Shown one piece after another: positions 17,601 to 26,823 of a stretch of DNA of 64,000 nucleotides. The notes under the pieces were generated by a model, which did not search any database, had not been told where the DNA came from, and was given only the letters and a program-made list of their open reading frames with translations. Both the position numbers and the translations under genes were made by a program. This stretch comes from Dulcicalothrix desertica PCC 7102 (GTDB taxonomy: Bacteria > Cyanobacteriota > Cyanobacteriia > Cyanobacteriales > Nostocaceae). Each line of letters begins with the position of its first letter. Position 1 is the stretch's first letter. The stretch lies in NCBI RefSeq assembly GCF_003991905.1, contig NZ_RSCL01000004.1:397934-461933 (forward strand), written 5' to 3'.

Positions 17601-18935
17601 CTAACTTTTTGGTTTAAGCATTAAATAAAATAGTTGTCCGTGACCAACAGTAACACCCGCACGTTCGGCTGCAACAAGACCTGCACCAACAAAGTAATCA
17701 ACTCTGCCAGCACCTTTAATGGCGCCACCTGCATCTTGGTCAAGTACATAGCGACTAACAACACGGTGTTCCATTTGACCTTGAGTATTAGGAAAAGGAA
17801 GGTATGCACGAATTAATGCTAGGGCGCCTGGTGGCATAAGTGATTTATCAGTAGCAATCGAACGGTCGGTCGTAAGAGTAGCTTGAGTGGAACCAGTTGC
17901 AGTAACACCATGATTTTCCTTAAAGAATACAAAACTAGGGTCACGCGGAATATAAATATTTAATTCCTGCGGATATTTATGAAAATAATCCAAAATTTTA
18001 GGCATCGTCATACCCTCCAAGGGTAATTTTCCATCGTCAGCAAGTGCTTTACCAATGCTTTTATAATTTTGAGCGATGCTGGCAGCATAACCCACCGTAG
18101 TCTCAGTACCATCAGTAAGATGAAGTCTCGCGGAACCTTGAATTTGCATCATGTAAGGTTCAAGACGGTCACGGAACCAAAATATTTCTAGTCCCCGTAA
18201 TTTACTTTTAGAAGCTTGTAAACCATCTGCACCTTCTAAGTCAACACGTTTAGGATGAGGTCTAGGCCAAGAGTCTAAGTCGGGTGGTTCACGATAAATA
18301 GGGTAACGAAATTCAGCGGTACGTGTGCGACTAGCTTCATATATAGGTTCATAATACGAAGTAAACAGTACCCCTCCTTTTTTATCGTGACCTATCGACT
18401 GGTAAAGCACAAACTCATTTTTTATTGCAGCATTAAGTTGTTTGGCTGATTTACTCGTTTGTACCAACTGCCGAAATCGTTGTAAGCTAGCGATTACACG
18501 AGCGCGAGTAATACCAGCTACTGGATAATTTTGATATGCAGCTTGAGCTTGCGGAGATTGTAAGTACTTTAAACTTTGGTCTATCGACGCTATCAAACCA
18601 ATAGAGTCTTTAATAGGTTCGTTTTCACCCCAAATTTGATTATCTAAACACGAAGCATCACCCTCGCAACAAGTAACATGTGGTCTAGCTACAAGTACAG
18701 GGCGCCGTTTTGATATATTTGGTTGACTTTTAACTTGTTTTGCAGCTTGAGGTAAATTCCACTTTTTTAACTGACATTGTTGTGGAGCAAGCGCTAAACG
18801 TCCCAAAGGTTGTATAAGTAATACATAAGTTAGTACAAAAACAGGCAAGCTTAAAGCAACAGCAACAAGTATTTTTGCTGACTTTGGGTTAACTAACTCT
18901 CGAAACTTCGCTTTAGATTCGCTCTTGATGCTCAT
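17601..18935 (-). CDS. mltA: Membrane-bound lytic murein transglycosylase A (MltA family)
   Basis: A 444-residue protein that cleaves the peptidoglycan glycan strand to 1,6-anhydromuropeptides. An N-terminal membrane segment (about 20-42) is followed by the MltA barrel: FTSYYEP, the conserved MQIQGSARL strand with GTETTVGYA, and SFVFFKE. The C-terminal 3D domain has DQDAGGAIKGAGRVDYFVG with the three conserved aspartates. A cysteine-containing segment (TCCEGDASCLDN, about residue 90) between anchor and catalytic domain could hold a disulfide. It sits divergent from a quinone-oxidoreductase-like gene. Confidence 0.88.
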   Translation of the reverse strand: MSIKSESKAKFRELVNPKSAKILVAVALSLPVFVLTYVLLIQPLGRLALAPQQCQLKKWNLPQAAKQVKSQPNISKRRPVLVARPHVTCCEGDASCLDNQIWGENEPIKDSIGLIASIDQSLKYLQSPQAQAAYQNYPVAGITRARVIASLQRFRQLVQTSKSAKQLNAAIKNEFVLYQSIGHDKKGGVLFTSYYEPIYEASRTRTAEFRYPIYREPPDLDSWPRPHPKRVDLEGADGLQASKSKLRGLEIFWFRDRLEPYMMQIQGSARLHLTDGTETTVGYAASIAQNYKSIGKALADDGKLPLEGMTMPKILDYFHKYPQELNIYIPRDPSFVFFKENHGVTATGSTQATLTTDRSIATDKSLMPPGALALIRAYLPFPNTQGQMEHRVVSRYVLDQDAGGAIKGAGRVDYFVGAGLVAAERAGVTVGHGQLFYLMLKPKS

Positions 18936-19472
18936 GAAAGGCTCTACTTCAAATATAAAATTTAAAATTCATTAAGAATTTTAAAGCCTTACAGTTAGAA
19001 AATCGACATTCTTTTACTCGATAATCATAGGTAGAACAGAGACAAAAAGAAACTGTATATCTATACACGATGGCGCCAAGCCTAATTATGCCTTCTTCAA
19101 CCAATCTTGTTATATTTCGTAATATTGTCATACTGAGGTACAAAGCATCTACACCCATGTCATGCGCTCGGTACGATGCATCTTGTCACCAGTTTCAAGG
19201 TAGTGGAAGAACATATTTCAATACGAATTTAGATTTATTGCGATAAATACCATACAAAAAGCCCAGCTTTAATTGACTGGGCTTTTCTGGAGTAAGTCTC
19301 CAAGGTTACATATAGAAGTTCAGTATAGTTTTGTTTAACTTAATTAGTACTACCATTGCTCTTGGCTTGGTTTCGGAAAAGAACCAAAATATTTTTTATC
19401 GTTGAATTAACTACTGCACAGGCTGGAAGCCTATGCTACATTTACGTGTGGTGTGCATTGTTAGGGAAAATT
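18936..19472. other. 537-base divergent intergenic region with an orphan terminator
   Basis: Lies between two divergent genes. It contains a strong intrinsic terminator (19256-19286) that belongs to neither flanking gene, so a short plus-strand transcript may end there. A 69-codon minus-strand frame at 18949-19158 shows no gene-like features. A CACAGGCTGGAAGCCTATG repeat lies at about 19415-19435. Confidence 0.5.
19256..19286 (+). terminator. Intrinsic terminator without an upstream gene
   Basis: Stem AAGCCCAG / CTGGGCTT with a 10-base loop and a T-run (GGGCTTTTC) on the plus strand; the A-run on the other side makes it potentially bidirectional. Nothing coding on the plus strand ends here, so it could mark the end of a small RNA. 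Confidence 0.7.
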
Positions 19473-20471
19473 ATGAAAGCTGTTGTGATGACTGCACCTG
19501 GTAATCCTGATGTGCTGCAATTACGAGATTTACCATTGCCTTCTCTTGGTAGTAGAGAACTGTTAGTTAAGTTAAAAGCTGCTGGTGTTAATCCTATTGA
19601 TACTAAGCTTAGGGGTCGCGGTACTTTTTTTCCTGATAAAATGCCTGCGGTTCTTGGTTGTGATGGTGCAGGTGTTGTGGAAGAATTCGGCGCCAACGTA
19701 ACTAAGTTTCGCGTCGGAGATGAGGTATATTTTTGTAATGGTGGATTAGGTGGGCATCAAGGTAATTATGCCGAATATACAACAGTAGATGAACGATTTG
19801 CCGCGCGTAAACCTAAATATACTAGTTTTGCAGAAGCTGCTGCGGCGCCTTTAGTATTAATTACAGCTTGGGAAGCTTTATATGAACGAGGAAGACTCTC
19901 GCCAAATGAACGGGTATTAATTCATGCTGGTGCTGGAGGTGTTGGACATGTGGCAATACAGCTTGCCAAACTTAAAGGCGCCAGCGTTTGCACTACAATA
20001 AGTTCACAAGAAAAAGCACGCTACACTCAAGAACTTGGCGCCGATTTAGCAATAAACTATAAGCAAAACGATTTTGTTAAAGCAGTATTAGACTGGACTA
20101 ACGGTGAAGGAGTTGACGTAGCATTTGACACTGTTGGTGGAGAAACTCTACAAAAATGTTTTCCAGCAGTACGAGTATATGGTGATGTAGTCACAATTTT
20201 GGAACCAGATAAAAATACTATATGGAAAGTCGCACGTAACCGGAACCTGCGTATTAGTTTAGAGTTGATGCTTACACCTATGTTACAAGGAATGATAGAA
20301 ACGCAGCAGCATCAAGCCGAAATATTAGAACAATGTGCAACTTGGATAGATGAAGGTAAGCTTAAAATTGACGCGCGTCATCAATATAAATTATCTGAAG
20401 CCGCAAAAGCTCATGATTTACTTGAAACAGGGTCAATCACAGGTAAAATTATCCTACTGACCGAATCATAG
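19473..20471 (+). CDS. MDR-family oxidoreductase (quinone oxidoreductase-like, zinc-independent)
   Basis: A 332-residue medium-chain dehydrogenase/reductase. The N-terminal GroES-like domain starts MKAVVMTAPGNPDVLQL. The NADPH-binding fold has the glycine motif AGAGGVGHVAIQLAK at about residue 150. The catalytic zinc cysteines of classical alcohol dehydrogenases are absent (the GCDGAG region has a single Cys), so it fits the quinone oxidoreductase branch. I chose the ATG at 19473, where the family alignment begins; the frame is open from 19356, but that part crosses an intergenic repeat. The substrate is unknown. The next gene follows 16 bases later. Confidence 0.85.
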   Translation: MKAVVMTAPGNPDVLQLRDLPLPSLGSRELLVKLKAAGVNPIDTKLRGRGTFFPDKMPAVLGCDGAGVVEEFGANVTKFRVGDEVYFCNGGLGGHQGNYAEYTTVDERFAARKPKYTSFAEAAAAPLVLITAWEALYERGRLSPNERVLIHAGAGGVGHVAIQLAKLKGASVCTTISSQEKARYTQELGADLAINYKQNDFVKAVLDWTNGEGVDVAFDTVGGETLQKCFPAVRVYGDVVTILEPDKNTIWKVARNRNLRISLELMLTPMLQGMIETQQHQAEILEQCATWIDEGKLKIDARHQYKLSEAAKAHDLLETGSITGKIILLTES

Positions 20472-20487
20472 AAGATTAGCATCGCAT

Positions 20488-22698
20488 TTGAGTAACTACA
20501 TAAGAGTCCAGCATCCAATAATAACAATATTATTAGCCAGCGCGCTTACCGCTACTTTCTGGTTTATTGGGTTATTTTATATACCTACTTCTCAAGCTCA
20601 ATCGCAATTAGAACGCACTTCCCTAACTTCAGAAATACTTCAACAGCGAGTTCATAACCCAATTCTACGCGAAGGTAATCCCACCGTAGATTTACGGGAA
20701 ATGACGATAGATTTACGACCAGATAATGCAGCTTTTCGCGATGAATTTTATCAAACGCTACGAAAGGAAATACAAAAAACAGGCGCCAAACCATTCGGTT
20801 TAGATTTAAGCAACTCATTAATTCAAGGTGATTTTATCGGTAGCGACTTGGGACTGCGAGCCACAATTTACCCCCAAGCAATTTCTCCAACTTTTACTCC
20901 GAGTGAGCAAGAACAACTGCAACAGCTACGCGAGGTATGTTTAAAATCACTGAGTATAGGATTCCCAAGTGCAAAAGATTGTCGTTCGTTATTACGTCAA
21001 GAACCAAATATATCTACTGTAGAGAGCGTTTTTCGCTCGGCACTCATTATGCAGCAAACGCGGTTTAATGGCGCTGTCCAGTTTGCTAATACATTTTTTC
21101 TTCAACCAGTTGATGCGAGTGGCGCCGTTTTTAACCAATCTGTAAATTTTACAGAAGCTCGGTTTGGTAGTACCGTCAGCTTTGCTAATGCTACTTTTCG
21201 TAAAGATATTCAGCTAACAAATAGTATCTTTTTTAACAAAGTAGACTTAAAGCAAGCGCAATTCCAGGAAGCTGTTTATTTTCAAGATAGTAGTTTTTCT
21301 CTTAGCGCTAACTTTAAAGATGCAATTTTTCGCTCTTTGGTAAGGTTTAACCGCGCACGCTTTGGAGGTAATGCTGATTTCTCAAGAGGTAGGTTTCTCG
21401 GTCAGGTACAGTTTACCGCAGCAGATTTTAATGAATTTCTTTTACTAACCGAAGCAGCATTCGAGCAAGCTGTAACCTTTCGCGAAGCTAGATTTAACCA
21501 ACCTGTGACACTAAGAGGCGCCAGCATTCTTAATATAGCTGACTTCAGCGATGCTATTTTTGCTCTTAATGCTTATTTAAACGTATCAGGACTAGCGTTC
21601 AACTCAAATAGCGCCAAAATTTTAGGAAATCCTGGTGAAATAGGGAAAATGCTCTATGTGTCATCTTTAATCGGAAATCAAAACGTATTGCGGAATTTAA
21701 TGCAAAATTTCCGCTCTTTGCAGCAAATTAGCGACATTAACCAGCTTGAATATACTAAGCAACAATTACGGTTTATAGAATTGGGTCGGCGATTATTTGG
21801 TACAAATATAAATAAAGCCTCTACAGAAAAATTAAAAAGCCTAGGTTTAACACAACTTCAAATTGAAGGAATTATTAATCATCGTAAAAAAGAACAATTT
21901 CGCAACCAAAGCGAACTGTTAGAACTACCTGAAATAGATTTTGAGACATATATTAGAATACGTGACCAAATAATCGTCGATGAACCTTTATTAATTGGTG
22001 GATGGATATTAACAGCATGGAGTTGGTTATTTATTGCTGTGCTGTTATTACTATCAGGTTACGGTACACAAGTTTGGTTAGTGTTTGGTGTTGGCGCCAT
22101 TGCAATAGCTTATTTTGGATTATTATATTGGCTTATCGATAAATATAGGCGCCTGCGTCCAGTTCCAATAGTTCCAACTTGTTATGAAACTAGCTGGATA
22201 TTAACATCCTATTGTATATTCACATCCATTGGATTACTTGCTATTTTTCGCAACGCCGAACAGCCTTGGTTTACACTAGGGTGTTTAGTATTAATCATTT
22301 TACCTATCCCTTTAATACTACTAGCTCGACTTTACCAAATAGGGCGTTTTCATAACAAAATGGACGTATCCTATTTTACAGAAGATGGCACATTACGTCA
22401 GTTACGCTTGCTAATTGGGCGCCTGCCCGTAATACCCAGAAACCCATCATTTCGCGAAAGATACATGCCTATATTATGGGAAAAACGCTGGAATTGGTTA
22501 AATTACTACGACTTTAGTTTAAATAATTTAATGCGATTAGGCTTTAATGATATTCGTCTACGCGATGAATGCCTCCCAGGAATTATATCAAGCTTGGCAT
22601 GGTTCCAATGGAGTTTAGGAGTACTTTATATAACTTTACTCTTATGGACACTATCACGCACAATCCCAGGACTAAATTTATTAATTTATTTGAAGTAA
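20488..22698 (+). CDS. Pentapeptide-repeat / helix-hairpin-helix / membrane fusion protein
   Basis: A 736-residue protein with three parts. After a leader or anchor (IITILLASALTATFWFIGLF) there is a pentapeptide-like beta-helix at about residues 190-370, recognisable from A-x-F recurring every ten residues (EARFGSTVSFANATF). Residues 430-490 carry a ComEA-like HhH (INKASTEKLKSLGLTQLQIEGI). The C-terminal part has at least five membrane helices. No in-frame ATG lies near the beginning, so it probably starts with TTG at 20488, 16 bases after the oxidoreductase stop. The combination of a DNA-binding-type HhH with an exported beta-helix and membrane domain is unusual. The function is unknown. Confidence 0.7.
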   Translation: MSNYIRVQHPIITILLASALTATFWFIGLFYIPTSQAQSQLERTSLTSEILQQRVHNPILREGNPTVDLREMTIDLRPDNAAFRDEFYQTLRKEIQKTGAKPFGLDLSNSLIQGDFIGSDLGLRATIYPQAISPTFTPSEQEQLQQLREVCLKSLSIGFPSAKDCRSLLRQEPNISTVESVFRSALIMQQTRFNGAVQFANTFFLQPVDASGAVFNQSVNFTEARFGSTVSFANATFRKDIQLTNSIFFNKVDLKQAQFQEAVYFQDSSFSLSANFKDAIFRSLVRFNRARFGGNADFSRGRFLGQVQFTAADFNEFLLLTEAAFEQAVTFREARFNQPVTLRGASILNIADFSDAIFALNAYLNVSGLAFNSNSAKILGNPGEIGKMLYVSSLIGNQNVLRNLMQNFRSLQQISDINQLEYTKQQLRFIELGRRLFGTNINKASTEKLKSLGLTQLQIEGIINHRKKEQFRNQSELLELPEIDFETYIRIRDQIIVDEPLLIGGWILTAWSWLFIAVLLLLSGYGTQVWLVFGVGAIAIAYFGLLYWLIDKYRRLRPVPIVPTCYETSWILTSYCIFTSIGLLAIFRNAEQPWFTLGCLVLIILPIPLILLARLYQIGRFHNKMDVSYFTEDGTLRQLRLLIGRLPVIPRNPSFRERYMPILWEKRWNWLNYYDFSLNNLMRLGFNDIRLRDECLPGIISSLAWFQWSLGVLYITLLLWTLSRTIPGLNLLIYLK

Positions 22699-22715
22699 AG
22701 AAACCTGGTTTCTGT
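22699..22715. repeat. Palindrome AGAAACC-TGGTTTCT
   Basis: A short palindrome just after the stop of the fusion gene. The same type occurs at about 4769 and 41592. Confidence 0.5.
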
Positions 22716-22748
22716 GGAAAATTGTTATTTTTATTATATACGGACTAG

Positions 22749-23222
22749 TGGAAACCAAGTTTTCCCAAGTTTTTAGAAGCAGTTAGGAATGATAGAATTA
22801 GTCAAGAGCCAGAAGCAAACGCTGGTAACAAAGCTAGGGAGTTAGCACAACAAACTAGGCAGCAAATAACATCCTATGAAACCCAAGATAAAATCTTGGA
22901 GCTAATCGATAAAATATTGGTATATAAATTTCCTCAACTGAGCAGGCAGGAGTTAGATCGTATGTTTACGTTGGATGACTTGAAACAAACACGGTACTTT
23001 CAGGATGTACAACAAGAAGCGAAGGTAGAAAATGCCCGCAAATATATTCTGGAAGTTTTGAAAGCTCGCTTTGCGAATGATATACCTTCTAAGATTGTAG
23101 AAAAGTTAAATCAAATCGAGGATTTATCTTGTCTTGATGAAATTCATAGAAAAGCTGCTACTGCTAAGAGTCTCGCTGAGTTTCGCTCATTCGTAAAACA
23201 ATTACCTGATAATCGTGCGTAA
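22749..23222 (+). pseudogene. Remnant of an Rpn/DUF2887-type nuclease gene (3' part)
   Basis: An open frame begins just after a TAG at 22746 and reads WKPSFPKFLEAVRNDRIS, then a Lys/Glu-rich helix, then YKFPQLSRQELDRMFTLDDL, the typical C-terminal block of cyanobacterial Rpn/DUF2887 proteins. The PD-(D/E)XK nuclease core, normally about 150 residues upstream, is missing. A TTG at 22896 could still start a 108-residue fragment. It follows a palindromic repeat, which may mark the deletion point. Confidence 0.6.
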
Positions 23223-23428
23223 CAGACCATTTATATAGAAAATCTTAAATGGTTCAAATTAATACGTAGGTTGGGTGTAGCGACTTTTCGCTTCCCAACA
23301 TTATGGAACGGGCAAGGATGCCCATTCCACAAGAGATGTTAATTTACATTCTGGGTTAATTTAATTTTTGGAAGTCCCTTAGATGACTTAAAACAAACAC
23401 GCTTCGTTAACTAACTAACAATAAAATC

Positions 23429-23902
23429 ATGCTTAAAAAAATCTTGAGTCCATGTAGAGGCGCCCACGCATCGCATTTACTAAATTTAACATTAGGGATT
23501 GGCGCCACATTAGCTGTAGCGTCTCCATCATTTGCCCAATCAACAATTATTTACCAACACACCACTACATACGATAATTACGCTTACCCCCATATTACTC
23601 CTTACCCTGTAAGCCCAATTGGGGGACGCAGTTTATTTCCACCCAAGACCAATTTATTTGATCAAAATCCCACAAATAGTTTATTCCCTAACAATCCTAG
23701 TAATAACGTTTATTTTCCGAAAGTTAGGGTACACAGGCGCCCACGTGACAGGCAGTATGTTAATGACTCTACTCTGGTTAATCCAGTGTTAGTAAACCCT
23801 AACATTCGGAACTCGACTATTATCAACCCAACTATAATTAATAATCCTTATTATCGGCGCCAGCCAAGAAAAGGCTCTGTGTTTATGTATAGTTTCCCGT
23901 AG
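23429..23902 (+). CDS. Exported Asn/Pro-rich protein of unknown function
   Basis: A 157-residue protein with a late signal peptide (LLNLTLGIGATLAVASPSFAQ, cleavage near residue 37). The mature chain is low in charge and rich in Asn, Pro and Tyr, with repeated hexamers of the kind VNP-VLVNPN, TIINPTIINNP, and a basic patch (VRVHRRPRDRQ). It converges with argB over a perfect hairpin. No domain known to me. Confidence 0.6.
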   Translation: MLKKILSPCRGAHASHLLNLTLGIGATLAVASPSFAQSTIIYQHTTTYDNYAYPHITPYPVSPIGGRSLFPPKTNLFDQNPTNSLFPNNPSNNVYFPKVRVHRRPRDRQYVNDSTLVNPVLVNPNIRNSTIINPTIINNPYYRRQPRKGSVFMYSFP

Positions 23903-23907
23903 GTAAT

Positions 23908-23928
23908 GCACAGGCAGGATGCCTGTGC
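23908..23928. repeat. Hairpin GCACAGGCA-GGA-TGCCTGTGC
   Basis: Perfect 9-base arms and a three-base loop between convergent genes; GCCACAAG follows. It is a member of the intergenic palindrome family described in the findings. It may stop transcription from both sides. Confidence 0.6.
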
Positions 23929-23935
23929 CACAAGA

Positions 23936-24829
23936 TTAAGGTGTAAAATGTGACCCAACGAGCATTGTGCCAATACCTACGTCGGTAAAAATTTCGAGAA
24001 GTAGGGAATGGGGTATGCGACCGTCTAGGATGTGCGCTGCTTTTACTCCTTGGGCAAGTGAACGAACACAACAATTAACTTTTGGTATCATTCCACCCGC
24101 TACTACTCCTGTTCCAATTAAGTCGCGCGCTTCTTGAATATCAAGTTTGGGAATTAGGGTTGATGGGTCTTTATAATTTTCGAGTATTCCACGTGTATCG
24201 GTTAGCAATATTAATTTTTCGGCGTTAAGTGCAGCAGCTATTTCTCCGGCGACGGTATCCGCGTTGATATTGTATGATTGCCCAGTTTCATCAGCAGCAA
24301 CGCTGGATACAACTGGAATATAACCATTCTCAACTAATGTGTTAAGTATTGTAACGTCAATACTACTTACATCTCCAACAAAACCAATTCCTTCCTGACC
24401 TTGAGGACGAGCTTTGATTAAGTTACCGTCTTTGCCGCATAATCCCACAGCTTTTCCACCTGCTTGATTAATTAAAGCAACAATTTCTTTGTTGACTCGT
24501 CCTACTAATACCATCTCGACAACATCCATTGTTGGTGCATCGGTAACACGTAACCCATTTTTAAACTGTGCTTCGATACCGAGCTTGTCTAACCAGCTAT
24601 TTATTTCTGGTCCACCACCGTGAACGACGATAGGACGTAGACCCACACAAGAGAGAAAAACTATGTCACGAATTACTGTATCCTTGAGTTCGCTGTCTTT
24701 CATTGCTGCGCCACCGTATTTGACAACTACAGTGCGACCTGCGAATTGCTGGATGTAAGGTAATGCTTCGCTAAGTACTCTAACGCGGGTTGCTTCGGCT
24801 TGTTTGATATATTCGGTATCGTTAACCAT
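23936..24829 (-). CDS. argB: Acetylglutamate kinase
   Basis: A 297-residue enzyme that phosphorylates N-acetylglutamate, the second step of arginine synthesis. The amino-acid-kinase motifs are complete: VVKYGGAAM (ATP-binding Lys), VHGGGPEIN, the NAG-binding [24 protein letters not shown] and [12 protein letters not shown]. In cyanobacteria this hexameric enzyme is relieved from arginine inhibition by PII; the N-terminal helix used for hexamer formation is present ([17 protein letters not shown]). The gene is monocistronic. Confidence 0.97.
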   Translation of the reverse strand: MVNDTEYIKQAEATRVRVLSEALPYIQQFAGRTVVVKYGGAAMKDSELKDTVIRDIVFLSCVGLRPIVVHGGGPEINSWLDKLGIEAQFKNGLRVTDAPTMDVVEMVLVGRVNKEIVALINQAGGKAVGLCGKDGNLIKARPQGQEGIGFVGDVSSIDVTILNTLVENGYIPVVSSVAADETGQSYNINADTVAGEIAAALNAEKLILLTDTRGILENYKDPSTLIPKLDIQEARDLIGTGVVAGGMIPKVNCCVRSLAQGVKAAHILDGRIPHSLLLEIFTDVGIGTMLVGSHFTP

Positions 24830-25034
24830 TGGGAGGAGCTATATTTTGAATGAGTTTAAGAAAGTTTTACACTTTCAACAATTTCTCACAAGACGGTATC
24901 AAACCTACACTCTTTGTGTTTAAAATTTGTAAAAAACGATAGTTATAGAGGGTAAGAAGGCGCCAATGAAGATAAAATTTTGCTGTCGTCAAACCCGTAG
25001 ATAGTTTAAGCTAGCTGAAGATTGTTTTGATTTT

Positions 25035-25934
25035 ATGGTAAAAAGAGGCGGTAGTGTGCCTAAAAAAACTGGTTTAATTTCTTTTCTAGTGGTTTGTAGC
25101 TTATGGTGTTTGCCTTCGAGCGCAAACGCACAAGCTTTGATACCCCATACATTGCAACTGGATGCAGCGAAGCTTGAAAAACAAGGGTTATCTTTAGCTC
25201 AAGAAGCAGCTTCGTTGGGACAGTTTCAGCAATATGAGCTTGCTTTACCACGCGCGCGCTTGGCATCGCAACTCGCACCGAAAAACGATAAAGTGTGGTT
25301 CCTTTTGGGCGGGTTGTATTTACAAACGAAAGATTATAATAATGCCATCAGTTCTTTAAGAAAGGCTCAGGGACTCAATCCTAAGAATGCTGACGTTCAG
25401 TTTGCTTTGGGTTCTGTCCACTTTCAACAACAAAAATATCAAGAAGCTGCCGGATTTTATCAAGCAGGTTTAAGATTAAAACCAAATGACCCCGAAGGAC
25501 TATTTGACTTGGGCAATGCTTTTTACATGCTTGGAAAATTGCCTGATGCCATAGCCCAATACAATAAGGCAGTTGCTCAAAATAAAAAATTCTGGCCTGC
25601 AATTAATAATATTGGTTTAATTAAGTACGAACAAGGTGATGCAACTGGCGCCATTAAGCAATGGCAAACTGCTGTGTCACTCGATAAACAAGCTGCTGAA
25701 CCTTTACTAGCACTAGCTGTAGCATTGCACGCTAGAGGAGACCGACAACAAGCACTTGCACTTGGAGTACAAGCACTTCGTATCGATAACCGTTATGCTG
25801 ACCTAGAATTTTTAAAGCAAAATCTCTGGGGTACACGCTTACTAGCTGACACGAAAAAATTCATTGAGTTACCTGGTGTTCAAGCAGCTATCGAACAACG
25901 CGAAAGTCAGTCATCGAGACAAAGACCACAGTAA
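25035..25934 (+). CDS. Exported TPR-repeat protein
   Basis: A 299-residue protein with a signal peptide (LISFLVVCSLWCLPSSANAQA). It has five to six tandem TPR units from about residue 60 (for example DYNNAISSLRKAQGLNPKN and YQEAAGFYQAGLRLKPNDP). This makes it a probable periplasmic protein-interaction scaffold. Its partner is unknown. It has its own promoter region and is not part of an operon. Confidence 0.8.
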   Translation: MVKRGGSVPKKTGLISFLVVCSLWCLPSSANAQALIPHTLQLDAAKLEKQGLSLAQEAASLGQFQQYELALPRARLASQLAPKNDKVWFLLGGLYLQTKDYNNAISSLRKAQGLNPKNADVQFALGSVHFQQQKYQEAAGFYQAGLRLKPNDPEGLFDLGNAFYMLGKLPDAIAQYNKAVAQNKKFWPAINNIGLIKYEQGDATGAIKQWQTAVSLDKQAAEPLLALAVALHARGDRQQALALGVQALRIDNRYADLEFLKQNLWGTRLLADTKKFIELPGVQAAIEQRESQSSRQRPQ

Positions 25935-26029
25935 ATTGTAGGATAGGCGCCTCGCCTGTCCCACAACCCTCTCCAAATTTTAAATTCCCTATTGCAAGAT
26001 TACGCACAATACAGTACATATATATTGTA

Positions 26030-26070
26030 AAGAATAAAAAGCAATAGCTCGACTCATAAAAGTCAAGCTA
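26030..26070 (-). terminator. Intrinsic terminator of the response-regulator gene
   Basis: On the minus strand the stem TAGCTTGACT / AGTCGAGCTA is followed by TTGCTTTTTATTC, about 95 bases after the stop of the receiver gene. Confidence 0.65.
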
Positions 26071-26164
26071 CTGTTCTTAAAAGGTGATATGCAAGGGATA
26101 GTTCTAACACGGCTTGTAAGATTTGTTGCTTTTGAGAGGGTTTTCCTTTTCAAGCGCAAGGTTT

Positions 26165-26572
26165 TCAAGCATTATCATCTTTGGGTAAGAGTGCCACTAT
26201 TTGGTCTACAAACTGTTGATGGTCAACGACAGGCTTAGAAATGTAGCCATCTGCACCACTCTGCTTAAGGAAATTCTCACGGTCACCTTCCATAGCATGT
26301 GCCGTTACCAAAATAATTGGTAAAGACGAAGTTTGTGGGTCAGATTTCAACATTTGTGTAATTTTGATACCATCAACAGACTTACCCTGGTAAACACTTC
26401 GAGATAGCGAAACATCCATCAGAATAATGTCGGCATCTCCTGATTGGGCAATTTTCATTACCTCTTCCACATTTTCCGTGTGTTTGACGTCTAAGCCGCC
26501 CCGCTTGGTCAAAATCTTGGAAAAAACGCGAGCGTTAATCAGATCGTCTTCGACAATCAATACAGTTTTCAT
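26165..26572 (-). CDS. Single-domain response regulator (CheY-like)
   Basis: A 135-residue receiver domain with no output domain. It has the acidic pocket (VEDD near residues 7-10), the phospho-acceptor Asp in ILMDVSLS, the conserved Thr in LVTAHA and the Lys in ISKPV. It would relay phosphate from a histidine kinase encoded elsewhere. An insertion after the phospho-acceptor (SRSVYQGKSVDG) is slightly longer than in CheY. The gene is alone, with its own terminator. Confidence 0.9.
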   Translation of the reverse strand: MKTVLIVEDDLINARVFSKILTKRGGLDVKHTENVEEVMKIAQSGDADIILMDVSLSRSVYQGKSVDGIKITQMLKSDPQTSSLPIILVTAHAMEGDRENFLKQSGADGYISKPVVDHQQFVDQIVALLPKDDNA

Positions 26573-26823
26573 GCGAATTTAACTTGTAGGGTGAAAGGGA
26601 TGACTACCTGACTTTTCAGTTATACGTCTCCTTGTTTATTAATCCATACGTTTCTCTATCATCAAGGATAATACTACTGTTTTTTATCCTGTCTTGTATC
26701 AAAATTGTGTTTCAATGTGCTGCCTTAACTGCGAATGCTTACGCATTAAACGACAGGCGCCTATCGGTGTTCAAAAACTAAAACTTTGTTTGTATAGATT
26801 AGATAGATATCAGGTAAAAACTC

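Noticed and set aside
18949-19158. 69-codon minus-strand frame upstream of mltA
   Set aside because: No recognisable domain and it overlaps the expected mltA promoter.
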